Part shown: positions 45,178 through 54,467 of the stretch, piece by piece
Numbering within the stretch: position 1 is the stretch's first letter
Layout: each line of letters begins with the position of its first letter
Assembly (NCBI GenBank): GCA_905479575.1
Contig: CAJQNB010000007.1
Span: forward strand, 1-64,000
DNA: 64,000 nucleotides
Direction of reading: 5' to 3'
DNA from: an uncultured Pseudophaeobacter sp.
GTDB lineage: Bacteria; Pseudomonadota; Alphaproteobacteria; Rhodobacterales; Rhodobacteraceae
Program-made: the position numbers and the translations under genes
The notes under the pieces: model-generated
What the model saw: only the letters and a program-made list of their open reading frames with translations
Told to the model about the DNA's origin: nothing
The model's database searches: none

Positions 45178-46395
45178 ATGAAGCATTTTGCTGTATCAGC
45201 CTCTGATGGCACTCCGGCCCGTCCAGGGGGTGCAGGAGATGATCCGAACAACACAACGCCTGCCTTGGATAGGGGTGGTGAGGACCGTATGACGCAAAAG
45301 GGGTACAAGACGTTTCGCCGCCGCAACACAGCAGCGCGGCAACAGGCTGGTCCAACAGTCGACGCAGCCGCAAACCCGGTGAGCGCAGAGCCAACTCCGG
45401 CCCCTTCTGCACCGTCAAAACAGCCAGACCCGGCCCCAAAGGCCGCTCAGAACAGAACTCGGGAGACCGCTCAGACCAAGGGGGCAACCCCGGTCAAAGG
45501 CGCGAACCCGGCCCAGGAGGTAAACCAGGAGCCTGCGCCGCAACTGGACAACCCACAGCCTGCTGTCGCGGCCAAGCCCCGCACAGAGCCCGCGCGACCT
45601 GCACGGGCCAAACCGCGGTTGGAACTGGACCGGCAGGCACGTGTTGACCTGCCGCAGGAGCCCCCCATCGGTTTGCCAACCCGTTTTGATCCCTGGTTGC
45701 AGATACCGCAGGTTCCCTTTGATTTTCTGGGACAAAAACCGTCACGCCTGCCGCTGGTAAGCGCCTTTCGGGCCTCGCCGACAGCGCGGGCCTTTGATTT
45801 GCTGCGCACCCGGTTGCTGCACAGCCTCAAGGCCCATGGCTGGAAACGGGTGGCGGTCACCAGCCCTGCTGCAGGCGGCGGTACCACCTTTTGCGCGGTC
45901 AATCTGGCGCTGAGCCTGGCGCGGGTGCCGCAAAGCCGTACCCTGTTGATGGATATGAACTTTCGCAATCCCGGCATCGCCGCTGCACTGGGTATTCCGC
46001 CCCATGGCGATATGGCGGCTTTCCTGGCCGGTGAAGTGCCGCTGAGCCAGCAATTGCAACGCCTGTCCGAGTCGCTGGCGGTGGGAAGCAATTGTCATCC
46101 CGATCACAATGCCTCGGATATCCTGCATGATCGCCGCGCCGCAGATGTGATCTCCACCATGATCGACGAGACCCAGGCCGACACGGTGCTGTTTGATCTG
46201 CCGCCGGTGCTGGAGCATGATGATGTCACCGCTTTTCTGCCGCAGGTGGACGGGGTGCTGTTGATTTCCGATGGAGACCGGACCACCGCTGCTGAACTTG
46301 CCGCCTGCGAAAAGATGTTGGCGGGCCACGCGCCCTTGCTGGGTGTGGTGCTGAACAAGGCGCAACAGTCCGACAAGACGCAAGTTACCCCCTAA
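45178..46395 (+). CDS. CpsD/ExoP-type ATPase-like protein lacking the Walker A lysine
   Basis: The 405-residue protein has a Pro/Ala-rich N-terminal linker (about 50-170), then the bacterial tyrosine-kinase/MinD-like ATPase fold. The P-loop reads TSPAAGGGTTF (228-238), where the expected GKS/T has become GTT, so the phosphate-binding Lys is absent. The Walker A' Asp (LLMDMNF, Asp259) and the Walker B LFDLPPVL remain. No Tyr-rich tail is present. It probably partners the Wzz-like protein encoded next as a regulator of polymer length or export without normal kinase activity. AGGAG precedes the ATG; a second ATG at 45289 is possible. Confidence 0.78.
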   Translation: MKHFAVSASDGTPARPGGAGDDPNNTTPALDRGGEDRMTQKGYKTFRRRNTAARQQAGPTVDAAANPVSAEPTPAPSAPSKQPDPAPKAAQNRTRETAQTKGATPVKGANPAQEVNQEPAPQLDNPQPAVAAKPRTEPARPARAKPRLELDRQARVDLPQEPPIGLPTRFDPWLQIPQVPFDFLGQKPSRLPLVSAFRASPTARAFDLLRTRLLHSLKAHGWKRVAVTSPAAGGGTTFCAVNLALSLARVPQSRTLLMDMNFRNPGIAAALGIPPHGDMAAFLAGEVPLSQQLQRLSESLAVGSNCHPDHNASDILHDRRAADVISTMIDETQADTVLFDLPPVLEHDDVTAFLPQVDGVLLISDGDRTTAAELAACEKMLAGHAPLLGVVLNKAQQSDKTQVTP

Positions 46396-46546
46396 AACCC
46401 TCATTTCCACGTTGCAGCGCCCGGTCAGAGCCACAGTTTTGCCCGGTTGCTGTGCTGTAAGGTCTGGTGAATACAACCGCTGCGCGCTGGCCTGATGGGG
46501 CAAAGGCTGGCAGGATGACAGATGTGACGACAAGGTGAGCTGACCC

Positions 46547-47827
46547 ATGGGCCTGATTTATTCGCTGGCAGATTTTTTGGATATGTTGCGCCGCCGCGCT
46601 GCGGTCATTTTGTATGTCATCGCGGCGGGCAGCATTCTGTCGCTCTGGGTGGCGCTCAATCAACAGCATATGTACCACAGCGCCGAAGTGATCCAGGTCA
46701 CGCGGCCAACCATCGCTGACGATCTGGCCAAATCCACAGTCGAAGGCTCCTCGGCGCGGCGGATGCAGTTGATCGAACAGCGCTTGATGGCCCGTGCCAC
46801 TCTGCTGGATATCATCGACAAATTTGCGCTCTACGCGGATCTGCCCAGTCTCACACCAACTGAAAAGGTAGTGATGCTGCGCCAGGCCGTGAGCATCACC
46901 GGCGTGGCAGCGGTGCGCGAAGGCTTTGCCGATGACGGCACCATTTCGGTGCTGACCATCACGGCCTTGATGCCGACGGCGCAACAGGCGCAGCAGGTGG
47001 CCAGCGAATTTGGCCGCCGCACCATCGAGCTGAGCGTCAGCAGCCGAATTGCCCAGGCGCGCGAAACCCTGAGCTTCTTTGCCGAAAAGGAAGCGGCCCT
47101 GGCCAGTCAAGTGTCGGCGCTGGAAGATGAAATTTCGGCCTTTCACGCCGCCAATGACGTGGCCCAGCCTGGAACCGTGGAGTTTCGGCGCAGCGAAGTG
47201 GCAACCATCAACGAAAGCCTGCTGGATATCGAACGCGAAAAGATCCTGATCCGGCGCACCGCCGATCAGGCCAGCGCCTCGGAACGCCCGGCAACCGCAC
47301 GCCGAGTGCTGGCCGATGCGCAGGACAAGCTCAACACTCTGGATGCGCAACGGGATCTTTTGAGCCAACGCAAGGATGAGCTGGAAGCAGCGCTGCAAAC
47401 CACCCCGGAGGTGCAGCGGCAGCTGGGGGTTTACAGTCGACAGATGGAAGCCTTGCAAGGTGAACTGGAGGTCGTGTCGACCCGTCGTAACGAGGCCGAA
47501 GTGGGCTTTCGTCTGGAAACCTCGCGCCAGGGCGAACGCCTGACGGTGCTGGAACCCGCAGGGCTTGCGGATTACCCGTCAACTTCGGCGCGCAAAAACA
47601 AGGCTTTGATGGGCGGCATTGCCAGTGTTCTCGCAGGGCTGGCCTTTGCCTTTGTGCTGGAACTGCGCGCACCAGTGCTGCGCTCTGCGGCGCAGATGGA
47701 GCGCGAAACCGGTCTGGCGCCGGTGGCGTCGATCCCGGTGTTGGAGACCAAACCACGGGGCCGGGGGCTGTGGGGCATTATGCGCGCCTGGCGACGGCTG
47801 CTGCCACAGAAACTGGCGCGCCGCTGA
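46547..47827 (+). CDS. Wzz/GumC/ExoP-type polysaccharide chain-length protein
   Basis: This 426-residue inner-membrane protein has a first helix at about residues 18-38 and a second at about 352-371. In between lies a long periplasmic region rich in alpha-helical coiled coil (for example QARETLSFFAEKEAALASQVSALEDEI). The C-terminal basic cytoplasmic tail of about 50 residues lacks a kinase domain, which is supplied by the CpsD-like protein encoded upstream. It should set chain length or couple polymerisation to export of the polymer begun by the ExoY-type enzyme. Confidence 0.85.
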   Translation: MGLIYSLADFLDMLRRRAAVILYVIAAGSILSLWVALNQQHMYHSAEVIQVTRPTIADDLAKSTVEGSSARRMQLIEQRLMARATLLDIIDKFALYADLPSLTPTEKVVMLRQAVSITGVAAVREGFADDGTISVLTITALMPTAQQAQQVASEFGRRTIELSVSSRIAQARETLSFFAEKEAALASQVSALEDEISAFHAANDVAQPGTVEFRRSEVATINESLLDIEREKILIRRTADQASASERPATARRVLADAQDKLNTLDAQRDLLSQRKDELEAALQTTPEVQRQLGVYSRQMEALQGELEVVSTRRNEAEVGFRLETSRQGERLTVLEPAGLADYPSTSARKNKALMGGIASVLAGLAFAFVLELRAPVLRSAAQMERETGLAPVASIPVLETKPRGRGLWGIMRAWRRLLPQKLARR

Positions 47828-48039
47828 TCTGGCAGGGCTGCCAGCAAAAGCGATTGCGCAGCCGGGGCAGGCCAAACGGGGCAGGCCAAAATGGCTGTCT
47901 GTGGCGGAAAAGGCCAGACAATCCGCATTGGTATCGTGCATCGATTTGGTTTTGATGACGGGCGCCTGCGCCCTCTAGGCAAGCCGGGACCGAGCCGCTA
48001 CCTTGGCCAAAACCAACTGGCTGACTGGAGTATAGGCCT

Positions 48040-49269
48040 TTGAAAGTTGCTTATGTTCTAAATAGTTACCCGCAGCCCTCCCATAGTTTTATCCGTCGGG
48101 AAATTCAGGCGCTGGAGCGTCAGGGAATTGCCGTGCTGCGCCTGGCCATGCGACCCGGATCCGCGCCCTTGGTGGATCCGGGTGATCAAGCAGAGGCGGG
48201 GCAGACCGAGTATGTTTTGCATCGGGGTCTGCTGCCCTTGCTGCTGGCGCTTTTGCGCCGGGGCGTGGCGGCACCGGCGGTGTTCCTGCGGGCAATGGCT
48301 TTGGCCATTCGGCTGGGGCGGGTGTCACAGGCCGGGGTCTTGCGGCACCTGATCTATCTGGCGGAGGCCTGCTATGTGGCGGAGCGCTGCCGGGCCGAGG
48401 GCGTTGATCACATGCATGCGCATTTTGGCACCAATGCCACGGCGGTGGCGCTGCTGGCACAGGCGCTGGGCGGGCCGGGGTACAGTTTCACCACCCATGG
48501 CCCGGAAGAGTTTGACGCCCCTGTGGCACTCTCCCTGGGAGAAAAGATCAACCGGGCGCGCTTTGCCGTGGCGATCAGCAGTTTTGGCAAAAGCCAGCTC
48601 AGCCGCTGGGCAGATTTTGCGGTGTGGGACAGGCTGAAGGTGGTGCATTGCGGCATTGAACCGGCGCGGTTTGAAGCCGCGGCGCCGCTGCCGGAGGGGC
48701 CGCTGCGGCTGGCAGCCATTGGCCGCTTTGTGGAGCAAAAGGGCCAGATGGTGCTGGTGCGCGCCATGGCCGAGGTGGTGCGGACCCATCCGCAGGTACA
48801 TTTGGCGCTGATCGGCGATGGCGAGATGCGCGCCGATCTGGAAGTCGCAATTGCCGCCGCTGGATTGCAGAACAACGTGACCCTGACTGGGTGGTTGTCC
48901 GAGGCGGGCGTGCGCGCAGAGCTGGCCGCGTCTCATGCCCTGGTGATGCCCTCCTTTGCCGAAGGCCTGCCCATGGTGGTGATGGAGGCCATGGCCGCAG
49001 CCCGTCCCGTTCTGGCGACCTATATTGCCGGCACGCCTGAGCTGGTTTTGCCCGGCAAGACCGGTTGGTTGGTCCCGGCGGGCGATGCGCAGATCCTGGC
49101 CGCCGCAATTGCCGAACTGGCAGAGGTTCCTGCGGCGCAGATGGCGAGCTTGGGCGCGGCGGCACGTGAGCGGGTTCTGGAGCGCCACGACAGCGATATC
49201 GAGGCGGGTAAGCTGGCTGATCTGTTCCGGGAGGCCTGCCAGGGCAAGAGGGGCTCCCGCGCGCTTTGA
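48040..49269 (+). CDS. Glycosyltransferase family 4
   Basis: This is a 409-residue GT-B enzyme. The N-terminal acceptor domain starts KVAYVLNSYPQPSHSFIRREIQALE, and the donor domain has GRFVEQKGQ and the E-x7-E motif within FAEGLPMVVMEAM, followed by GTPELVLPGKTGWLVPAGD. It resembles colanic-acid-type transferases such as WcaL. It is the last plus-strand gene of the exopolysaccharide set, 212 bases after the Wzz-like gene, and is convergent with the PKS/NRPS operon. The sugar added is unknown. Confidence 0.88.
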   Translation: MKVAYVLNSYPQPSHSFIRREIQALERQGIAVLRLAMRPGSAPLVDPGDQAEAGQTEYVLHRGLLPLLLALLRRGVAAPAVFLRAMALAIRLGRVSQAGVLRHLIYLAEACYVAERCRAEGVDHMHAHFGTNATAVALLAQALGGPGYSFTTHGPEEFDAPVALSLGEKINRARFAVAISSFGKSQLSRWADFAVWDRLKVVHCGIEPARFEAAAPLPEGPLRLAAIGRFVEQKGQMVLVRAMAEVVRTHPQVHLALIGDGEMRADLEVAIAAAGLQNNVTLTGWLSEAGVRAELAASHALVMPSFAEGLPMVVMEAMAAARPVLATYIAGTPELVLPGKTGWLVPAGDAQILAAAIAELAEVPAAQMASLGAAARERVLERHDSDIEAGKLADLFREACQGKRGSRAL

Positions 49270-49305
49270 TTGTTTCTGACGAAACCACCAAAGCGCTTGG
49301 GCCCG

Positions 49306-49327
49306 GCGCCGCGCTAAAGCGCGGCGC
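49306..49327. terminator. Hairpin between convergent clusters
   Basis: GCGCCGCGC (49306-49314) pairs perfectly with GCGCGGCGC (49319-49327) around a TAAA loop. It is part of the repeated element also seen near 42678, and the element's left part overlaps the 3' end of the GT4 gene. Confidence 0.6.
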
Positions 49328-49387
49328 GTCAGCGCCGGTAGCAGCGCAGCGTGTCATGGCAGGCGCCTCAGAAGGGGCGCGGAGGGA

Positions 49388-50305
49388 TCAGCGTCCGCGT
49401 GTCCAGCGTTGGCGGCTGCGAAACAGTGGAGATTTTACCGCCAAAGACACCAGCGCATAGGCGGCAAAGCCGATGGGATCCTGCAGCAAGAGCTTGAACA
49501 GCTGCCCCGCAGGGAGCGGTGTTTTATCATCATTGGCCAGCAGTTGGGGGTATTTTTCATTCAGCTCTGCGACGCCCGCATTCTGTCGCCGCCGCACCCG
49601 GGTCAGATTGCGCAGCCCTTCGACCATTGGCCAGGAGTAGCGCGCGGGCAGTTTGATCCGCTCATGTTCTGTGAAAGAAAGCCGGGCAAAGGTGTCGTCG
49701 GCAATAATATCGGGCCAATCCTGCCAGCGCGCCCGCCCGGCGCGGTTCATCGCAAACAGGCCAAAGCCAGGGGTGCCGGTTTGGACAAAAGGCAGGCGCA
49801 TCCAAAACCTGCCATAGGCGCGGGTCAAAGCGCTTTGGGCGGGTGCGATAACAGGGGTGCCGCTGGCATAACAGGGCTGAGCTTGGGCCTGGGCTTGGGG
49901 GTGGATCTGGGCGTCGCCAAGCGCAGTGGCGATCTGACCGATCAAGGCGGGATCAACGATGACATCGGCATCCAGATAGACCAGCACCGCTCCGCGTGCC
50001 TCTGCATCGCCTGCATTCAGCGCCTTGAGCTTGTTTCCTTCTGGCAGCTCGATCACGCGGAGCGTCCACTGGGGGGCGGCAGCCTGCGCCGCTGCAATTC
50101 TGGCGGTGGCATCGCTGCAGCCATTGGCCAGGATCAGAACTTCACCCTGCATCCCCACAGGCAGTGCGGAGGCAAACAGCGCCGCAAGGCAGTCGGCGAT
50201 GTAGCTAGCCTCGTTATGGGCTGGGATCAACACGCTCACCTGTGGCTGGGTGGTGGCGGTTGGCGGGTTTGTTTGCGGGTCTGTTGTGGCAGGGGAGGCG
50301 CTCAT
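49388..50305 (-). CDS. Glycosyltransferase family 2 (last gene of the PKS/NRPS operon)
   Basis: The 305-residue GT-A enzyme has the N-terminal VSVLIPAHNEASYIADCLAALFAS, the DxD-type motif LVYLDADVIVDP near residue 135, and IIADDTFARLSF as the acidic acceptor-side motif. A C-terminal hydrophobic stretch (FKLLLQDPIGFAAYALVSLAV) suggests membrane association. Its start overlaps the stop of the SGNH/GH fusion gene by four bases, so it belongs to the same translationally coupled operon. Donor and acceptor are unknown. Confidence 0.82.
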   Translation of the reverse strand: MSASPATTDPQTNPPTATTQPQVSVLIPAHNEASYIADCLAALFASALPVGMQGEVLILANGCSDATARIAAAQAAAPQWTLRVIELPEGNKLKALNAGDAEARGAVLVYLDADVIVDPALIGQIATALGDAQIHPQAQAQAQPCYASGTPVIAPAQSALTRAYGRFWMRLPFVQTGTPGFGLFAMNRAGRARWQDWPDIIADDTFARLSFTEHERIKLPARYSWPMVEGLRNLTRVRRRQNAGVAELNEKYPQLLANDDKTPLPAGQLFKLLLQDPIGFAAYALVSLAVKSPLFRSRQRWTRGR

Positions 50306-52836
50306 TTTACGGATTCCAATGCAGACCAGCGCGGGTTGTCATCGCTGAGGCTCCGCAGGGCGCCCCAGCTGCCCCATTTGCCGGGAACCGCCACATCCGC
50401 ATAGGCAACAAACAGCGTGCCGCCCAGCTCTTGCCAGCCGCTGAGCAGCCTTACATAGAGTGCTCCCATCTCGGGCGTGTAGTTGAAATGGGTAAAGAAC
50501 CCGGTGAGCACCTCATCCTCGGTCATTGGGCCAATGCCAACCACATGACTGCCGCCCTCATACATGATCAGATCCAGCCCATGCTGATCGGCTACAGCAC
50601 GGTGGTAGGGCAAAACGCGGCCCAGCAAATCGCTGAGCGTATCAGTGGCGTCGCCGGTGACCAGGCCATCAGTCAGCTCGGCGGCGGCCTGGACGCTGGC
50701 AACATCATATTGGTGGTCGGCAATGAATTGTTCGGCCTCTGTCCCACTTAACCCCTGGGCGGCGGCAGCTGTGCGGGCGTGTAGCTGGCTGTCGGCGATC
50801 CAGGCCCGCAGGATTGGGGCGCGTTCCTTTATCCCCAGAATGCCGCCAAAATATCCGGTGACCGCATAGGCATCAAAATAGGCAGCAGGGGCCTCGCGGT
50901 CGGCGGCTTCGGCCACCCACAGCGGCGCTGTCAGGATTTGCTCTTCCAGCCCCAGCCAGCCGGTCTGGGTGGCCAACACCCGCACCAAACGTGTGGGTGA
51001 TGCCGCGCCGAAGACCTCGGTCCAAATCTGCGAAACCTCTGCGGCGCGGCCACCGTAGAATTGCACCCATAAATCCTTGCCGCCCCAGCGCGCCTGCGCC
51101 TGCGCATCGGCCCAATTCGCCTGGTCGAACTGCCAGTTCCAGACCTCGTTGGAATATTCGACATAGGCTTTGAGATCAAAATCCAGCCCCGCCTTAACCG
51201 CGCGGGCAAAGTTGCGGATATAGCTGTCATCGGCGCGGTGGGGCATGTTGAACCAGCCATCGGCGCCCAGCTCATTCACCAGCGCTAGCATCACTTCCAG
51301 CGGTACGCCCTTGCGGCCCCAGCTGTAATCGCTGACCAGGGGGCGGTCCTCCCAGCCGGTGAGGCGCGAATCATTGGTGCCCATCCAATCCATAAAACGC
51401 AGCACCGCAAACCCGTCCAAAATCTCCAACCAGTCCGGGTTGAAAATCTCGCCAGCGGCATAGCGCGGCAGGTGCTCTTCCTTGACCACGGTGATATTGC
51501 GCGGGTAGTCGCCTCCCTTGTCGATGCGCTGCAGCCGGATTTCGACCGGGCCGGGACCGGGGGTGAAATCAAACGAGACCTCGCCCTTGCCATAGCGCTG
51601 ATTGCGCGCCCGTCCTGAGACCTCGACTATGCCCTCGCCGTCAAAGCGCAGCACATAGCGCCCGGCCAAACTATGCGCGCTCTCGGGTAGGTCCGTCAGG
51701 ATCACCGTCCCGATCGAGCCCAGCTCGGGCGGCAGCGCAGTGGGCCAGCCCGCCGCGTCCAGATAGCCGGCCTGGGCCAGATCTGCCTCGTTGGCGCCGC
51801 CCCACTGGCCGGGCAGATGCCCGATCCAGGGACGCGCGGTCTTGAAGTGATCCAGAAACGGTGCCTGTGGGCTCCAATCGGCCACCGACATCAGGTTCAT
51901 CGCAATGGGCTGGCGGTTGGGGGGCTGGGGCGCCACAGCGTGCCGCTGCTGTGGCAGCTCTTCCGGGACTGGGCTGTTCAACTGGGCCAGCTCAGGCTCC
52001 TTGGGCAGCGGCGCGGGCTCATCGGGCAGAGCCGCAGAGGCGGTATCACTGCCGCCGGCTGCGGCCCAGGCCAGCCTTTGAAGCTGCCGCGCCAAAGCCT
52101 CAGACGGGGCGGTGTAACCCTGTCGCCAGCGGTCCTGCAGCCGATGGGGCAGCCCCCGTGGGTCCTGTCCGGTCAGCACCGCATATTGCACCAGGCTGAG
52201 GTAGTAAAACCCCAGCGCATTGGGGTGGATATCGTCGGAAAATACCTGCGAAATGGACTGCAGCCCGGGCAGGGTGCCGGCGGTGATGGCATCATCCAGC
52301 AGTGCCATGGCCTGGCCTGCAGGCAGCAGGCGCACGGTGCCGCTGGTGGCCGCGTTTACATCATCGACCAGAGCCTGCCAGCGTGGCAGATCCTGCTCGA
52401 GCCGCTGCCGCCAGGGGGTTGCAGCGCCTTCGTCAAAGGGTACCTCGGTGCCAGTGCCGCTGTTGAGACTGTGCCAGGTCTCTTGCAGGTAGAACTGCAC
52501 ATCCGGGTTGGCGCTGCGGGCCAGCTCATAGAACTGGGTCACGGCTTCTTCGGAGTTGCTCCATTTCAAGTGATTGGCCAGCGGGATTGCCTCAGTGACG
52601 ATCACCGCATCCACAGGCGCGGTCAGCCGCTGGCGGGCATTGATGCCTTCGGCGCTTTCGGCGTGTTGCCAATTGTAGCTGAGCGGCGCGCCATTGATGA
52701 TCTGGGCCTCGACCGTGACCGGTGCGGTTGCACCCGGCTGTTTCGCCAGTAGCTGTTGCAGCATTTGCGGATTGTCCGGGCCAAACAGCGAATGTCCGAC
52801 CATCACCACCGAGGTGATCAGCGCCTCAAGGTTCAT
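50302..52836 (-). CDS. SGNH-type domain fused to a GH-A-like glycoside hydrolase domain
   Basis: This is an 844-residue fusion. Residues 1-240 follow an SGNH-like pattern: a Ser in VGHSLFGPDNPQML (Ser16), an ETWHSLN block and a DDIHPN block with Asp201 and His204. A Pro-rich linker (about 265-310) leads to a C-terminal domain whose AYVEYSNEVWN (Glu564 after Asn) and IMYEGGSHVVG (Glu760) look like the acid/base and nucleophile of clan GH-A barrels. The N-terminal domain is a paralogue of the protein encoded just upstream. No signal peptide is obvious. It may trim or modify a glycan; the activity is not established. Confidence 0.7.
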   Translation of the reverse strand: MNLEALITSVVMVGHSLFGPDNPQMLQQLLAKQPGATAPVTVEAQIINGAPLSYNWQHAESAEGINARQRLTAPVDAVIVTEAIPLANHLKWSNSEEAVTQFYELARSANPDVQFYLQETWHSLNSGTGTEVPFDEGAATPWRQRLEQDLPRWQALVDDVNAATSGTVRLLPAGQAMALLDDAITAGTLPGLQSISQVFSDDIHPNALGFYYLSLVQYAVLTGQDPRGLPHRLQDRWRQGYTAPSEALARQLQRLAWAAAGGSDTASAALPDEPAPLPKEPELAQLNSPVPEELPQQRHAVAPQPPNRQPIAMNLMSVADWSPQAPFLDHFKTARPWIGHLPGQWGGANEADLAQAGYLDAAGWPTALPPELGSIGTVILTDLPESAHSLAGRYVLRFDGEGIVEVSGRARNQRYGKGEVSFDFTPGPGPVEIRLQRIDKGGDYPRNITVVKEEHLPRYAAGEIFNPDWLEILDGFAVLRFMDWMGTNDSRLTGWEDRPLVSDYSWGRKGVPLEVMLALVNELGADGWFNMPHRADDSYIRNFARAVKAGLDFDLKAYVEYSNEVWNWQFDQANWADAQAQARWGGKDLWVQFYGGRAAEVSQIWTEVFGAASPTRLVRVLATQTGWLGLEEQILTAPLWVAEAADREAPAAYFDAYAVTGYFGGILGIKERAPILRAWIADSQLHARTAAAAQGLSGTEAEQFIADHQYDVASVQAAAELTDGLVTGDATDTLSDLLGRVLPYHRAVADQHGLDLIMYEGGSHVVGIGPMTEDEVLTGFFTHFNYTPEMGALYVRLLSGWQELGGTLFVAYADVAVPGKWGSWGALRSLSDDNPRWSALESVK

Positions 52837-53777
52837 GCCCCACCTCCTGCCTGCGCCGCCAAGGCGAGACCTGTGCGGGGCTGGGCCAAGACCACCTGCC
52901 AGACGATCCGTTGCACCTGTTCTGCGGCTGTCGCCGACAGGCTCTGCGCGGCGCTGCCATCCGCCCGGCTGAGCTGGTGTGGCAGCCCCAGGGGCGCACG
53001 TTGATAGAGCACCGCAAAATGGGTGAGCGCCACCACATAGGCGCCCAGATCATTGATGTGGATGGTATCCAACGCGCCTGTTTCACTGCGGGCAAACAGA
53101 TCCTCGCGGGCGTTCAGCCCGTCGATCTCGCCCGCCTTAGCGGCGCGGGCAACTGCAGCCATGACCTGTCCTGCCGGGATCAGATAGGCGGGGCGGTCGG
53201 GCGCCGCGCGGCTGTCTGTCCCTGTTAGCTGTTGCAGCCAAAGTCGATCGAGGTCACTGGCAATGCGGCTGTCCCAGCCTTCCGGGTCGTTCAGGTGGTG
53301 CCAGGTTTCATACAGGTAGACACGGGTTTTGGCGGCGCCAGCGCGGGCCAGACTGGCCCAGCGGTGAAAATATTCGGCACCGTCAAAATAGCGGATGGCG
53401 TCGCGCAGTTCGACCATTTCTGTTAGCACTACGGCATCATAATCGCCGGAGCCAATGGCTTCACGCGCCGCGCGAAAGGCAGGCGGCTGATTGCTGGTTT
53501 CAAAGTCTAGGATCGCCAGGTCCGGTTCCCAATGCTGTTTCAGATTGGTGCCGGATCCCAGCTGGCTGTTCCAGCGATGGCCCTGAGGGGCAAGTTGCGC
53601 CAGCATATGCGGCATGTCCGGCCCCACCAGGGAATGGCCAAGATGATAGACACGCAACGGCCCCTGGGGCGGAGCCAGCACCGGCACTGGCGGCAGCGCG
53701 CTGGGCCGCCACCAGCGGGCCAGTGGCCAGAGAGCAAGCAGGGCGGGAACCGCCAAAAGGACGCGACGTGATATCAT
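52833..53777 (-). CDS. Membrane-anchored SGNH-type protein
   Basis: The 314-residue protein has an N-terminal signal anchor (RRVLLAVPALLALWPLARWW). The blocks YHLGHSLVGPDMPHML (Ser49), VYLYETWHHLN and LDTIHINDLG (Asp237, His240) match those of the downstream fusion protein, including a shared ending of the form LGLPHQL. Ser, Asp and His sit where an SGNH esterase triad would be, although the classic GDS is GHS. It could be an acetyl esterase or transferase working on exported glycans. It overlaps the fusion gene by four bases and follows the phosphopantetheinyl transferase gene after three. Confidence 0.68.
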   Translation of the reverse strand: MISRRVLLAVPALLALWPLARWWRPSALPPVPVLAPPQGPLRVYHLGHSLVGPDMPHMLAQLAPQGHRWNSQLGSGTNLKQHWEPDLAILDFETSNQPPAFRAAREAIGSGDYDAVVLTEMVELRDAIRYFDGAEYFHRWASLARAGAAKTRVYLYETWHHLNDPEGWDSRIASDLDRLWLQQLTGTDSRAAPDRPAYLIPAGQVMAAVARAAKAGEIDGLNAREDLFARSETGALDTIHINDLGAYVVALTHFAVLYQRAPLGLPHQLSRADGSAAQSLSATAAEQVQRIVWQVVLAQPRTGLALAAQAGGGA

Positions 53778-53780
53778 GGA

Positions 53781-54467
53781 TCAGCTCCGCAGCTCGGCCG
53801 TGGTGACGATCAGGCCCGCCCCAATGGCAAAGCGCCCTGAGATGTGGTCGCCACAGGTGAAAGGCGGCTGATCGGCACAGAAACGGGCCGAAAACCGGCA
53901 CTCCGAAAGGTCGATTGTCAGCTCCATCCCGTCAAACCCATAGAATCTTTCGCTGACTGTGAACTGGCACTTATAGGCGGCTTCCTTGGCGGAAAACACC
54001 AGTTTGGCCAGTTGGCCGGGATTGTCCTGTTGGCGCAGCCAGTCCTGTTCCTGCGCCGAGCAGATCGCGGGCCAAAGCTCATCTGCCAGGGGTTTGTCCT
54101 CTTCCACATCGATGCCCAGCCCCTGAACCGGGCCCTTGGCGGCGACCACAGCCATGGCGCAGCTGCGGGTATGGGTGATCGATCCGACCAGCGCGGAGGG
54201 CCAGAGCGGGGCGCGGTTCTTGGCTACGGGAATGGCAACGGGGGCATGGCCCAGCTGCGCCATCGCCTGATGCGCGGCAGCGCGCCCGGCAGCAAATTCG
54301 CGGCGGCGTTTGTCCACCGCATTGGGGGACAAACAGGCGGTCTCGGCGGCAAAGGGCGCTGGCGGATCCGCCAGCGGGTTGACCAGCGCCAATCCGACAT
54401 CCCTGTCAAAGAGCGGGCGCACCAAGGCCAGCCGGGCCATTTCCTGTGGTGAACTTTCTGCCGTCAT
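53781..54467 (-). CDS. 4'-phosphopantetheinyl transferase (Sfp/EntD type)
   Basis: The 228-residue enzyme activates carrier domains by attaching phosphopantetheine. The magnesium-binding motif GIDVE is at 118-122 and FSAKEAAYK at 158-166, with SITHTRSCAMAVVA before them; all are diagnostic. The ATG overlaps the NRPS stop by four bases. It very probably serves the carrier domains of the NRPS and PKS encoded upstream, so the cluster carries its own activating enzyme. Confidence 0.93.
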   Translation of the reverse strand: MTAESSPQEMARLALVRPLFDRDVGLALVNPLADPPAPFAAETACLSPNAVDKRRREFAAGRAAAHQAMAQLGHAPVAIPVAKNRAPLWPSALVGSITHTRSCAMAVVAAKGPVQGLGIDVEEDKPLADELWPAICSAQEQDWLRQQDNPGQLAKLVFSAKEAAYKCQFTVSERFYGFDGMELTIDLSECRFSARFCADQPPFTCGDHISGRFAIGAGLIVTTAELRS

